From Antedon mediterranea (taxonomy: Eukaryota > Echinodermata > Crinoidea > Comatulida > Antedonidae): a stretch of 60,000 nucleotides of DNA. A program made the translations under genes and the position numbers. The stretch is from NCBI RefSeq assembly GCF_964355755.1, contig NC_092670.1, forward strand, positions 35,081,795-35,141,794, in the 5' to 3' direction. Of this stretch, positions 21,612-33,735 are shown one piece after another. Below the pieces are notes generated by a model. That model was not told the DNA's origin and ran no database searches. It was given only the letters and a program-made list of their open reading frames with translations. Within the stretch, counting starts at the first letter, position 1. Each line of letters starts with the position of its first letter.

Positions 21612-21707
21612 CTATTCTCTTCTTTTGATGTTACTCATTAGATGTTTCAAAACATAGTAAAGATAAAATCCTGGTTATGTCTTGTCTTCTGTCAAAATTA
21701 TGTATCT
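21612..21707 (-). other. Candidate non-coding first exon of the P450 gene
   Basis: On the minus strand this stretch ends at GAGAATAG|GTAATA, a good donor. It lies about 0.94 kb before the strong acceptor at 20668. It holds only tiny upstream frames. The start coordinate is set from the TATA-like box upstream and is approximate. Confidence 0.35.
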
Positions 21708-21732
21708 GTCCTCTTAGAAGTCATTGTGACTG

Positions 21733-21741
21733 ATTATATAG
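21733..21741 (-). promoter_or_regulatory. Candidate TATA box for the P450 gene
   Basis: CTATATAAT on the gene strand, positioned so that transcription would begin near 21705-21710 and feed the candidate non-coding exon. The box itself is seen; its use is inferred, and TATA-like strings are common in AT-rich DNA. Confidence 0.3.
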
Positions 21742-22514
21742 GGTAGACAAGGTTATAAATGGTAGTACTAACAGACCAACATTGGTTCTAATCCATTGGT
21801 CAGTTGAACATTTCTAGTTACAAACCATATTTTGATATATTACATTGTAGATCAGTTGACCAATCAGAGTTGAATGATCGCTGTTTGTGATTGGTCAGAA
21901 GATTTGAGCATCATAAGTTCTAAGCTCCGCCTCCAATAGCTAGTCACTGTAATGTCTACCATTAAATCTAGTAGTGATACTATACTATGTGTATCGGTAA
22001 TTAGATTTATCACTCGAGTTATACTAGTTGGACTACTTCAGAAGTTGGATACTGTCTCGTGGTAACATCACTTAGGACTTTTTTACATGCATTTTTGTGT
22101 AGTAGTAGGCTAGAGTACAGACAATTAAGGAATGAATTTGTTAGCCTTTTAGCACCCACATTTCATTTAAATGCATATTAGATTTTTCCCATTCTCACAG
22201 ATTTCTTCATCTTTATTATATCTAATATATCAATCAATATTAATCACCATTTGAGTTGTATTTTAATTCCATTCCAAAATTGTTTATCTAAAAAATCTAC
22301 CAAGCTATTTTCATTGTTTTCTACTCTTACTCCTCCTCTACCATCTATTCACCAGCCTGTTTCTCCTTTGTTTTTATTTCTTTTATTCCAGTCCAGCGCT
22401 TGTCTGGTTCATATTCTCAATTAACTGATTTCTGGTTCGTACTCTCACTTGCACTGAGGAAGGAATTTTTCTGGCTGTTTTACTTTATCGTTTTGATTTA
22501 GCTTTTTGCTTATT
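21742..22514. other. Upstream flank of the P450 gene
   Basis: No gene recognised. It contains GACCAATCAGAGTTGAATGA and ATTGGTCAG strings, which could be CCAAT-type elements or remnants of element ends, for the minus-strand promoter. Regulatory meaning is speculative. Confidence 0.3.
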
Positions 22515-22605
22515 AATAATAATAATAATAATAAACAATATTTATATAGCGCCTAATGGATCACTGACCCCTCTAGGTGCTTTACATTAGACCCTAACTA
22601 ATGGT
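22515..22605 (-). mobile_element. Retroposon 3' end (SINE/LINE tail), minus strand
   Basis: Read on the minus strand it gives AAAGCACCTAGAGGGGTCAG, then GGCGCTATATAAATATTG and an ATT trinucleotide tail. The GCGCTATATAAAT plus ATT-tail ending is shared with the SINE at about 59470-59500 and is the usual tail of L2-like elements and SINEs that use them. Confidence 0.6.
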
Positions 22606-22610
22606 AATAA

Positions 22611-23415
22611 ACTATCCCCCGCCGGACACCATTCCGGTATTTCTTAGTCGAGGTTTCGGGGATGGAAACGATCAATAATATGAAAGAATGTAACTATGCT
22701 TAACTAAGGTAAAACTATCCCCCGCCCGACACCATCCCAGTATTTCTGAGTCAATGTTTCGGGGCCAGAATTAAGAATAGAGAGTAAATGAAGCATGCAC
22801 TAACTTAACTAGGGTTAAACTATCCCCCGCCCAAAACCATCCCAGTATTTCTGAGTCAAGGTTTCGGGGATGGAAACGATCAATAATGGGAAAGAATGTA
22901 ACTATGCTTAACTAAGGTAAAACTATCCTCCGCCGGACACTATCCCCCGCCGGACACCATCCCGGTATTTCTGAGTCCAGGTTTCGGGGATGGAAACGAT
23001 CAATAATATGAAAGAATTTAACTATGCTTAACTAAGGTAAAACTATCCCCCGCCCGAAACCATCCCAGTATTTCTGAGTCAAGGTTTTGGGGATGGAAAC
23101 GATCAATAATGTGAAAGAATTTAACTATGCTTAACTAAGGTAAAACTATCCCCCGCCCGACACCATCCCAGTATTTCTGAGTCAAGGTTTTGGGGATGGA
23201 AACGATCAATAATATGAAAGAATTTAACTATGCTTAACTAAGGTAAAACTATCCCCCGCCCGAAACCATCCCAGTATTTCTGAGTCAAGGTTTTGGGGAT
23301 GGAAACGATCAATAATGTGAAAGAATGTAACTATGCTTAACTAAGGTAAAACTATCCCCCGCCGGACACCATCCCGGTATTTCTGAGTCCAGGTTTCGGG
23401 GCCAGAATTAAGAAT
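22611..23415. repeat. 103-bp tandem repeat, about 8 copies
   Basis: Units start at about 22611, 22714, 22819, 22922, 23042, 23145, 23248 and 23351. Each carries ACTATCCCCCGCCnGACACC, GTATTTCTGAGTCnAGG and GGGGATGGAAACGATCAATA. One 17-bp internal duplication sits near 22922-22939. The array is fused to the inside edge of a minus-strand retroposon tail, so its unit probably came from that element's body. Confidence 0.95.
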
Positions 23416-23738
23416 AGTATTTTATATATTCATTTACAATATTTCATTTTTGTGTCTTCATTACAATCCAAAATTTGTTTTAATACTTTATTTAGAGTTT
23501 CTTTTCTCTTTAGATTTGATATCTAGAGTTCATGGCCTTAGATCAAGTTACGTAATTCGTTGTTGTCTAACATTTCTCTAAGCATTTTCCCATTATGATT
23601 TTATCAAATAAAACATTTTTAAAAATGCTTTTAATACAAGTTAAGATCGTGTTATTGATCATAGACAAATCCAAACGTAGAATTTCATTTTACACAAAAG
23701 GGTATACAAATAAATTTTATAATGAATGTTTATGAGTG

Positions 23739-23847
23739 GAATGGTGAGAATATTTCATGAGTTGAAAAATTGACTCTATTTTAACGACGTGGAGCCGAGT
23801 TAAATAGAGCAGTCAATTTTTCAACGAATGAAATATTCCCACCATTC
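23739..23847. mobile_element. Foldback hairpin element
   Basis: GAATGGTGAGAATATTTCAT continues into TTGAAAAATTGACTCTATTT. Both arms return as complements after a short loop containing GACGTGGAGCC. The outer flank ATGAATGTTTATGAGTG also flanks the hairpin near 33.6 kb. Non-coding. Confidence 0.8.
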
Positions 23848-24149
23848 AAAAAATACAAAGCATTAATGATTTGTTTTAAAACACCTACTTTTATTCAAGT
23901 TATCCATGGTAAATCATTAATGAATGCTAGGCAGGGAAGCTAGGCCAACAACGTCGTGTGGCAAAAATTCTCAAAATGTTTGCAGAAAGCTGAACGTGCA
24001 TTAGTACCGTTCATTATCACCATTATATCACTCTTCAATGAGATAGGGCGAATTCCAAATAACACATGATGCGTAATTGACAATCAAATTACAATACAAT
24101 GAGATGTGCTATAATAAAGACATTAACGCATGCTTTAATATTTTGGACA

Positions 24150-24465
24150 TGTCAAACTTTATGTTGTGCCTCATTTTAACTTACTCCTTATTTAGTCTGA
24201 ATTTACGTGAGAATTAAAATATCCTTGAATTTGAAGAAATATCACACATCACATGCCTTATTTTAGCCTAGTCGACTTTTTAAAGTTAGAATTTCATCCG
24301 AGAAAAACTCTTGCATTACAGAAGATGGTAAGACATAACACACGCTTAATTTTAGCCTAGTCAACCATTTAAAGTCAGAGTTTCACCTGAGAAAAACCCC
24401 TTGCGTTACAGGAAACGGTCAGACATAACACATGCTTTATTTTAGCCTAGTCAACCCTTGTAGAT
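24150..24465. repeat. Degenerate tandem repeat, period about 89 bp
   Basis: TTATTTTAGCCTAGTCnAC occurs near 24258, 24347 and 24437, with matching GAGAAAAACnCTTGC and GACATAACACAnGCTT between. About three diverged units. Confidence 0.65.
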
Positions 24466-26358
24466 TTATGTTTGAGACTGAACACACATCCTATAAACAT
24501 CCTCAAAACACGCTATGGGTTCATATATTCTAGTTTTGTGTCGTGTATTAAACGATATCAGATTTGAAAGCATTTGCCCCAGAAATATAACCTTCTATAC
24601 ATCATTAGAAATATATTCAAATCTTTTTTAAAACCCATATCTGATTATGGGCTAGCTATATAAAAATAACTGAAAATCAAACTATACAGATGGTATCTGT
24701 ATTTTTTTTTTTGGTTTAATAAAATACTGTGTATGATTATCTCACCTAAATCAGTGGATTTATATTAGAACATCAATTAGATAAGCGCTGCCACGTGACT
24801 GTCTCGTTTCTCCCCACTGAGGCAATCATTCACTCATTTTCAGTATGTCAACGAATAGGTTTAAGTACTGTCAAATATAATTTAGGTTTTATCTGTTAAT
24901 TGTTTTTTTTTTATAAAATATTTTAATCGGTGAATTTAATAGTGCTCAGATGTAATAATGATTGTTACCTAGAATATAATTTCACACGTGTAGCGTGTGA
25001 TTCTTGAGCTGATATAAATCATGACATTGAAATGATGACATTTACTTTGACGTAAATTAGTAAACTTTGGAATTTGAACTTTTAACTTTACGTAGCTAAA
25101 TGAGTTATTTGACCAATTGCGGTTCCTATTTTACAATAAGGTAAGATGTATAAATGTTTATATTTCAAATATACAGGAAGCAGAATAAGTGCCGTTCATT
25201 CTTTTCAAGGTATCACTTTTCGTGAACATGCCTCTGAACGGTAGCTAGATTGCCCCGAGCTGTTGACTTTCAAGTTGCTTCTACCCGCAAATATTTAACC
25301 ATTCAGAATGCTGCCGATTGACATGAAATACATAGTGTGGATGCCTCAAGCTAGAATTTGGATTAACATCAATAAGCATACTTGTTGTAGTTGTGTAGGT
25401 GTTTTGGCCAAAGATTCCCTCCTGTCAATGTCATTGCATTCTTTGGGTTGAAATCTCACCTCTCAGGATGTCTATTAGCAAAAGCCTGTGGCTATATCAA
25501 TGACGCAGTTTTAGCCAATGTTTAGATATAATGATCAAAGGGTATTGTAATGTAAACCGCTTTGAATTAACAATTAGTTAATTCAGCGTTTTAATCTCCT
25601 ACCTAAATATATCATATTCCGACTTGACTTTATGCACTAAATATATTCAGTCGGAAGTCTGCCCACTGGGTGTGCCCTATAAGACTATTTATTACCTTCA
25701 CTAGCCTCTTTGGTTTTTTTTACTTTTATTCCTAGAACCGAATTATGAGGCATGTTAAATTAAGCCAGAAGAATAAAATTACACTTTTACACTACATATT
25801 TTGAATATTATTTGGTAATTATGATGAATTTTGGGGAATGTTTGAGCTGTGGTAGAGGAACTGATGCCCTGGCATCCCTTGTCTTTTGTCCAAGGGGACC
25901 TTGAATCTTAATTTACGGTGGACCGATGCCGTGGGGTTTGAATCTTTTTCGTTGTAGTCAAGTTATTTGGTAATGATGTTGAAAGTTTGAGAATGGAAGT
26001 GGTGGACTGGTCGTGTCCTGGCAGCAACCTTCATATTGAAAACTGACATTATTGCCATTTGAACAATTGATAGACAAGCATTTGATTGTTTACTGTCAAA
26101 ACATGTTGGTTTAGAAATTTGATAAAATGATGACCAAAAGAAATAATATTACTAATTGCATCGTCAAACATAATGTTGTTTACTAAAATGTATGTTAATG
26201 ACCCATGAAGTCGGCCTACTGTCCGGTGTGGATGCCTACAGTCCAGTCCAGCTGTGTGGATGGTGAGGAACAGAACCACATAGGACCAATCATCGGTTAT
26301 GCAATAGGTTTAATAATCAATTGCATTAAAGTCCAATTCCATTTTTTTTCTATTACAG
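24466..26358. other. No gene assigned
   Basis: AT-rich DNA with no recognised domain. A donor-like CAATAAG|GTAAGA lies at 25139 on the plus strand. It could end a non-coding first exon of the exon-like segments downstream, but nothing else supports that. Confidence 0.35.
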
Positions 26359-26471
26359 ACTTCATCTGAACACTTAATTAAAGCCAGCGATATAAAGCAA
26401 TGGATTATTCCTATTAACAGCACTTCAGAAGAAGAGCATAAAACATCAAAGGACAGACATCAGCATTATTA
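26359..26471 (+). other. Exon-like segment 1, unknown gene or non-coding RNA
   Basis: A 113-nt stretch bounded by a polypyrimidine acceptor (TTTTTTTTCTATTACAG) and a perfect donor (GTAAGT). One of three frames is open throughout: it begins TSSEHLIKASDIKQWIIP and ends KDRHQHY. The peptide is polar and not recognised. If spliced directly to the segment at 27501 the frame stops after a few codons, so this may be the last coding exon or part of a non-coding transcript. Confidence 0.3.
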
Positions 26472-27500
26472 GTAAGTTATTTTTAGATTTTGAACAACTT
26501 CAGTTAATTCTTTTGATGTTCTTTAATTTAAGTTCCAAGTAGTTCTTTTATTTCATTAACTGTTTTATAATCTTTATACAGTTGTTAATTGCAGACACGC
26601 TTAAAATTAAGATTTTTTAAGTACAGCAAGGTAAACAAGTGTTTAAGTAAAGAGCCCGTAAAGAGTGAGAAATGTTTAAAAGGTACTTAAAATAATAATG
26701 ACTTAATAATTTAAATTCCATATGGTACTAAGGTTTGTATCTATTTTTAAGGCATCATTTCCACTTTGGTAAGTCTTGTAAAGAGGAGAAGTCCCAGTGT
26801 TGATTCCGGAGGGACGCTGGTAGTAATGTGTTTAGGATATGAAAAATTGTTTTGAAAATTAACAATTTAAGACAGTTCTGTAAGAAACCAATTCGTTAAT
26901 CCTAGCTACTATCATATTTATCAATGTAGGATGACTTACAACTAGAACTTAAGTAAATTATGCATTACATCATTTGAGCAAGTTGTGTACAGCTCTTTAA
27001 TATCGATTTTGATTTATCACGACGGCTGTGCACCATAAAAAAATCAAAGTCACTTGGACATACGACGACTTGACAAAAATTGCCAAACGAAACGTTGTTT
27101 ACGAATGTTTCCTTATGACGTCATTTACAGTGATACTGTAGGTTGTTGCAAAGTCGAAAGCTCCCAATTATATAATTCATTGATCACTTTATTTTAGAAT
27201 AAAAATTTAATATAATATACAACCAATAATACAAATTTTCTCCCATTTAATGAAGAGATTTGAAGAGCGTAACAGATAATGTAGAGCATTTTTAAATCAA
27301 AGAAATTTTACACGGGTAAACACTGTTAATATCAACAAATATTTACAGTATTTCTACAGCACTGTAAACTGTGAACGTTATTTACACCATCTCAATAGGA
27401 TATTGGTTTTAATGTGGTATTGTTCTATTAAACACAATAAACTGTATCAAATTAAATGGTGTGGAATTTATAGGTTTAGGTGGTTTCCCTGTTTCTGCAG

Positions 27501-27585
27501 CACCTACTGATTGCATGACACAACTTTATCCCCAAGGGGTTTAGAAGGTTGACAAAGTTTTCCGCAAACCACATTGAGAATAAAG
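27501..27585 (+). other. Exon-like segment 2
   Basis: Bounded by CCCTGTTTCTGCAG and a donor AAAG|GTATGT; 85 nt. All three frames contain stops, so it could only be UTR or non-coding RNA. It is on the same strand as the segment at 26359 and about 1 kb downstream. Confidence 0.25.
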
Positions 27586-28196
27586 GTATGTATTTAAAAA
27601 ATCATTTCAATGCTTTTTTTTTTTTAGCTCAATCGTATAAAGGTCTAAGCTCAAAAAAACACAACTGTTACAGCTTTAATTTTATTTTATTTCGAAGCTT
27701 TTATGCCCAGGCCCTTGGCATTTTGAAATCAATACACGTTTTTCATGAACTGTTTGTAGACTGCTTCTATAGTCCTCAAAACCTATTTATACATAGCACA
27801 CGCTTTTGTTATACGTCATATTAACAGTGCCAATAATTTTTTTTTTATGACTACTAAAACTATTTAGTAAACTAAACTATACTATAAAAAAAGTGTAGTA
27901 TTTTTCAATGATCTTGATGCCAAGATTTGTTCCACAGTGAAAGTATATTTCAATACAGTTTGTGCCGGATGACTTCCAATGTTGGATTAATTCCAGTTGT
28001 GAAAATAACTTTCTTTCAATGGATTTATGCCAAGATGGTTTTCATGTAAATTCAGAAAAGTTTTATTGTAATGAAGGTTTAAATAAATAATAGTGCCCAT
28101 TTAACCTAAGTTTTTATTTAAAAAAGTTTTATTAGCCATAATTGATTATCGTAGAAAACAAAAGTTTTAAATTTGTTGTTATATTATTTATTATAA
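27586..28196. other. AT-rich spacer
   Basis: No gene recognised. TTTTTTTTTTTTTTAG near 27614-27627 looks like an acceptor, but the intron it would make after 27585 is only about 40 nt, which is too short to trust. Confidence 0.35.
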
Positions 28197-28343
28197 AGCT
28201 CTGTCTACACTATTAAACTTTATGTGACAAAAAAAATGTGATGTGCTCATATGGACATGACGATGTCATATCACTACCATATTTGGGCATATCACTATAT
28301 GGGCACATTTTTTATCAAACTAATTGATAGTGTAGACAGAGCT
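28197..28343. mobile_element. MITE family A, copy 3, with TAA duplication
   Basis: Both inverted ends are present (AGCTCTGTCTACACTATT and its near-complement). TAA flanks at 28194-28196 and 28344-28346. The interior has CATATCACTACCATATTTGG. 147 bp, non-coding. Confidence 0.85.
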
Positions 28344-28409
28344 TAAATGTGTAAGCAGTAAGGGTAGGTTGGTGTAGGAAGTTGCTACGCTATTGTGAAA
28401 TGGATTCTT

Positions 28410-28486
28410 GATGTAAGCGCAACGCAAGTAATTTTGGATTAGTATTTTGTCCTTGTGTTGCATCTTAATGGGAACCAAGCATAATG
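28410..28486 (-). mobile_element. Right end of a family C element
   Basis: The complement reads GCTTGGTTCCCATTAAGATG then CAACACAAGGAC, and GCGCAACGCAAGTAA lies further in. It matches the terminal blocks of 16473-17190. The left end is not clear. Confidence 0.5.
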
Positions 28487-29537
28487 GTCTACTCTGGCCA
28501 TTTTGAGTTCATGTATTTATTAAATATTTTTTTCTACAAAATGAATTTATTGAAAAGACTAAAGTTTTAAGAAATGTTGCACATGTGAGTTTGCATAAGT
28601 TTGTACAGTAAGAAAGAAGAGCTACAGACTGCAAAATATTTCGAAAAAGGCTAAAAACATTAAAGGATCACTTGGGGTCCCTGAACCAGCGGCCCCGGGC
28701 CTCAGTGTTACACCATTGAGTAAGAGCTTACTTGATTATGAACCCAAAATGTTTTTCAACAGATGATTTTGATTGCATAATATAATTTTATCAAGTCTCA
28801 ATATTTCAGGTAATTGAAATGCTTGAAACAAATTAATAGTAATGAGAAACTGTGCAAGAAGGACATAAATTTGTAAAACAAAACACCAAATTATTGCAAT
28901 ACTTTATAATGACATTATTTATTTTTGTAAAACAGTAAGTTCGAATTCGAGATTCAGTTAGTCATTGTAACGTGCAGGGGGAATCACTCGGCGGCAGAAG
29001 GGGGTAATTTCCGTAAAACGTTCAATACGCTTCTTTCCCACAAAGGGGTCTATTATTGATGCATCTGTTTATTGTCTTTATTACTGCATTTCACGCATGA
29101 ACTTCTAACCCCGTAATGTTCTTAATTTCTAGTGATAAACCAAAGCTTTTTACTTTCGCATTTTCCATCTCTGGTAAATGTTAGTGGTGGATCTTCGTTT
29201 ATACCACTAAGATATTCTGAGAAGATAAGTTGAGTACACACTACCTACTGTACCATTCAGCGTTCATGAACTTTGTTATAACTTTAGCAACAGACTCACA
29301 CATTTTAACACTATATTTAAGTTTAAACTTGGAAGATTATATTATTAATAGTTATGTTATTCAGGGTATGTAGTGTATTAATAGGATTCTGTTTCTATGC
29401 AGAATGCCACAGTGTTGTATAATGTATTTCAATGATGGATGCATCAATCTTTGTTAGTTATAAAACACGATTCACACAAAACATGTAAACAACATTTCCA
29501 TGTACAGCAGAACCCCACCTTAGGGACTCTCCTATTA

Positions 29538-29648
29538 AGCTCTGTCTACACTATACCAGTTTGACAAAAAATGTGTGATATGCCCAAATATGGTAGTGAT
29601 ATGACATTATCATGTCCATATAATTCCCATCACATTTTTGTCATTTTA
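29538..29648. mobile_element. MITE family A, copy 4 (right end lost)
   Basis: AGCTCTGTCTACACTATACC after TTA, with AAATATGGTAGTGATATGAC and CATGTCCATATAATTCCC inside; it fades after CACATTTTTGTC. The left flank is a family D string (GGGACTCTCCTATT), suggesting insertion into D. Confidence 0.75.
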
Positions 29649-29695
29649 GTGTTAAGAAATAAATGAGGAGAAATGTATGTGTGAACTACCACTAA

Positions 29696-29856
29696 AGCTC
29701 TGTCTACACTATCAAACTTTATGTGTCAAAAAAGTTTGATGTACCCATATATGGTAGTGCTATGCTTAAATATGGTAGTGATATGACATCATCATGTCCA
29801 TATATGGGCACATCACATTTTTTTGACACATAAAGTTTGATAGTGTAGACAGAGCT
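29696..29856. mobile_element. MITE family A, copy 5, full length
   Basis: The best copy: 161 bp, with about 35-bp inverted ends (AGCTCTGTCTACACTATCAA, then CTTTATGTGTCAAAAAA) at both sides. TAA precedes and TTA follows. The interior holds GGTAGTGATATGACATCATC and a near-palindromic CCATATATGG. Confidence 0.9.
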
Positions 29857-30162
29857 TTACTCCTATTGAAATACTCTGTCCACAGGTGTCCCCTTAAGTT
29901 CTAGTGTTACTAGTTCTAATGTATTTGGGTCCAGTCTGATAATAGGAAGAATGATAAAGATGGTAACAACTGCACATATTTGAATATAAACAGTTTTTTT
30001 CTTTTTTCTTTAATGTACATACTATGTACTAACTATACTTTTCTATATTTTCTATAAGGAAGGATATTGGTAGATAACATTTGTTACATTTCCTTACAGT
30101 ATGTACTGTTATTGCATATTCAAGCCAACATTTGCTATGTATAATGTATATATTTATAAAAC

Positions 30163-30274
30163 TATATATGGACATGATGATGTCATATCACTACCATATT
30201 TAGGCATATCACTACCATATTTGGGCATATCACACTTTTTTTTTCAAATAAAGTTTGATAGTGTAGACATAGCT
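30163..30274. mobile_element. MITE family A, copy 6 (left end lost)
   Basis: TATGGACATGATGATGTCAT, two CATATCACTACCATATTT units and the right end AAGTTTGATAGTGTAGACAT. Confidence 0.75.
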
Positions 30275-33200
30275 TCACTGTATGTAAAGACCTTTATTTA
30301 ATGTGAATCCGAAAGGCTATATAACATTTTTTACACTGTCATGATAAACAGTAAAGTTAACGACAATCCTAATTTAATTTAGGATTTCTAAAGCCCCATC
30401 CCAAAACTCGCAATTTTCCGCATTGTTTTCTATTGTGAAAACAGATGTATGATTAGCAATATATTAAGTTATCCAACAGCATGTCTGAAAGTTTCACCTG
30501 GGGGAACAATGCTAGGTTCCCCTTCCTTCTATAGCCTCAAATTAAATTGTCCATCTGTCTATGCTTGAAACACTGGCCAAATTCTATACTCTGTAGTATT
30601 GTTGTTAAACTTAATATGACATTCTTCAATAGTCTATTTATCATTGGTAATTACGATCCTGTCTAAAGTTTTGGTCCTTACGGGAAGGGGGACTCATGAG
30701 CGAATGACTGTGATTTGATACGGCTACAGCTGCTGCCCCTTCCCAGACTTAGTTAATTTCATTTTCACACTTTGAAGAAAACCACACGCCACTGGTTAGC
30801 GTCACACTGATTAAGAACATTACTTGTTGAGCTACACTACACACAGGAACTTTGAACATTTCGTTTCCTGATAAAAGATATGTCCTTCGATTAATTTTCA
30901 CTAATCGTCTTAAATTTTTACTACATGCCAGAAACGTTCCATAACAATTTTTTTTTTTTAATTTATTTGAAACTCAATTCAATGTATTTACCTGTATTTC
31001 TTTATAAAAACATGATACAAAATATGTATTGAATACAAATAATAAATGTTATTGACATCAGTCTGGCAGAGTGTAAAAAGGATCACTCTCCTACATAATA
31101 ATTACAAAAACACAAAGTTTAACATGTTATATATATTTTATATTTTCTACTTCAGTCGTTTTATTCTCATATTGACATGGACTTTTTCATTGTAATAATA
31201 ATAATAATAATAATAATAATATATATATATATAAGATTTGTAAAACGCACATATCCACTAAAGTGCTCAAGATTGTACTTTTTATTGTTTTTGTTATATG
31301 TTATACGGGCACTGTGGGAGAACAGTATTTTAGAAAGAAGAAAGAAACTGTATTATTTGATGTGTGTGGAAAATTTAATAAAACAAACAAACAAACAAGT
31401 TTGTATAGTAAGTATATCATATTCTTACATGGCTTCCCAATACAAGTTTTCAATTGGATTTTTTTTTTTCAATTGATAGATACTTTCTTGGGTTTTTTTG
31501 CCTCTTTCATTTTTTATATACAGTAACTGAATCACCTTTTTCATACATTATGATTTACTGTATTATATCTCTAAAAAAAATATATATAAAATATCAGAAA
31601 TTATAATGTTTTACTCAAATATGAATGTGAAAGAAATAAATGTTTATTTAACTGAATGAACAAACTACTGAACAAGCTCAACAGTATAAATAATTAAGAA
31701 ATACAAAGAAATAAAACAGAAGATTTAAAAGGGCAAGGAAAACTATAAAGCCAAAAAACAAACTTCAATCGGGAAAGGTAACCTAGGTAAAGAAGTAAAA
31801 GTAGAGTGGAAAAAAAATGTATATTTTAAATGTTCTACTCGCAAATATAAAAAAAAAAAATAATTACTCCAAATTTGTCGGTTAAATATTAAATTGTTCA
31901 CCTAGTACAATCAATTTACTTTACATCTAATCTAGCTGCCGCACACTTTGTTAAATTGCCTTTAAATTTCTTGGAAAAGTGAATATTTGATCTATTTTTT
32001 TATGGATTAACATGATCAATCCCACTGATAACTTAAATTCCACTTCACAAGTCCCTCCCTTGAGTAAGGCCCAATTGATATTTAAATCAAAACTAGTCCA
32101 CTTGGATGTCTTCATCTTCCGGATCAAATTTTATATAATTGTTATTACCAGATAATCCCAAATTGTTTTGTTTGTTGTACACTTGAATATAATACTTATT
32201 TTTACCCAGTTTTTATTACCTTTAATGAACCCATGGAGAAAGTCCAAATTTAGTATCAAGTATTTTTCGACATTTGAGAATAAACGAGTCTTTCAAGTAT
32301 ATAATGGTTGACTCTTTGATAAGTAATAGTAAATCTCCACTTCCTGTGCTAGGGGTTATGACCAAAAGAAAAATGTTGATAAATGTTTATATGCAAAATA
32401 TTTGTATGAATTTCTCTTGCACAACTCACCAGAAAGGCAAGTACAATTCCTAATAGAGCTGTGTCCTCTAAATAGAGGTAAACCCCTAGTGTAAAAAACA
32501 TTTATAACAAACCTGATTCATTTGTTGGTCACATTATTCAATTAAATGTTCTAATGCACTCTTAATGACACTGAAGTACTGAAATTTCATTTTTGTCACA
32601 CACACATACGAGGCTATTGTTAACTGATTGCGTTTGCTTAACCTGTAGTGTGCGCCATCTATAATTGGTCTACTCCGCGTCCAAAATTTTACTTTGCGAA
32701 TGGTTTGAGTGTTTTATATTTTAAATATAACCAATTTCACATGAAATTATTTCTACCATTGCAATCATAAACATTCATTTTCTGCCTTTACTTAAAAGCA
32801 TACTCTATAATTATGCGGGATGTTTTTGTCAAACATTGTTTGCACAGTGTATGGTAGCTAGAGTATAGTTCCTATGCTTAATCACCAGTATATAATTTAT
32901 CAATGAGTCTACAGCATTATTAAACTTGACAATATAAGCTTCTATCCTACTACTACTACAGAGACAACACAGAATAGCTTGGGATGTTTAGTCGAGACAT
33001 CCTAAGCCACTGTAGCATAGTTTACGTGAAGTTCAGTACGCAACAGGTATTACCGGATTTCGTAACAGATAAATTCGCTGCACCTCGATGTATTTTGCTG
33101 ACTCGTCTGAAAAGGTTATGTAACAAGAATCGAAGACTTCCTCTAACAGGTGGTAAATGAGACCAAAACTGCACAATATTTTAAGATGTTTTGATCCTCG

Positions 33201-33573
33201 TCTTTATCGGGTTGCTTTTTGTCTGAGACAGAGGATAAAAAACTGTGGCCCCAGAGGAAAAATATTTAGTAAGAATTATATATGACTAGCAAAGTATATA
33301 TTTAGATTTATAAGGTCTTGCCTGTGTCTAATAGTTACTATAGCACTGTGAAATGTAAATTTAGTTTATTGGGATTTTTGTTAAATAAACACTACCTCTG
33401 TGTTGTATCTTTAAATATTAATTATTATATAACACCTATATAAATTCCTGTCATTTGATTGGACGAATGTGGGTCACATGGCGTGCAATAGTACGCACTA
33501 TTCAACGATCGTTAAATAGTACTTTTTGAAACATTTTTGTGTACGAAAAAAAAACGTCTAGATGTTATATAAA
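30275..33573. other. Gene-free AT-rich DNA with a microsatellite and retroposon tail
   Basis: At 31193-31234 an ATA/ATT trinucleotide run passes into (TA)n, and AAAACGCACATATCCACTAA follows. On the minus strand this reads as another GCGTTTTACAAAT-plus-ATT retroposon tail. A family D string (TGTCCTCTAAATAGAGG) is at about 32462-32480. TTGCAATCATAAACATTCAT at about 32759 matches the flank of the foldback hairpins. No gene seen. Confidence 0.45.
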
Positions 33574-33735
33574 ACAAATAATGAATGTTTTGTATTCGTG
33601 TAATGGTACAAATAATGGCACTTGGTGAATGATGAAAGGTTATATCAACTCGGCTTTGCCTCGTTGATATAACCTTTCATCATTCACCTCGTGCCATTAT
33701 TTGTACCATTGCACTCATAAACATTCATTATTTGT
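33574..33735. mobile_element. Foldback hairpin element
   Basis: Arms of about 75 bp: ACAAATAATGAATGTTTTGT, then AATGGTACAAATAATGGCAC and GAATGATGAAAGGTTATATC return as complements after a loop of about 13 nt (TCGGCTTTGCCTC). It shares its outer border with the hairpin at 23739. Confidence 0.85.
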
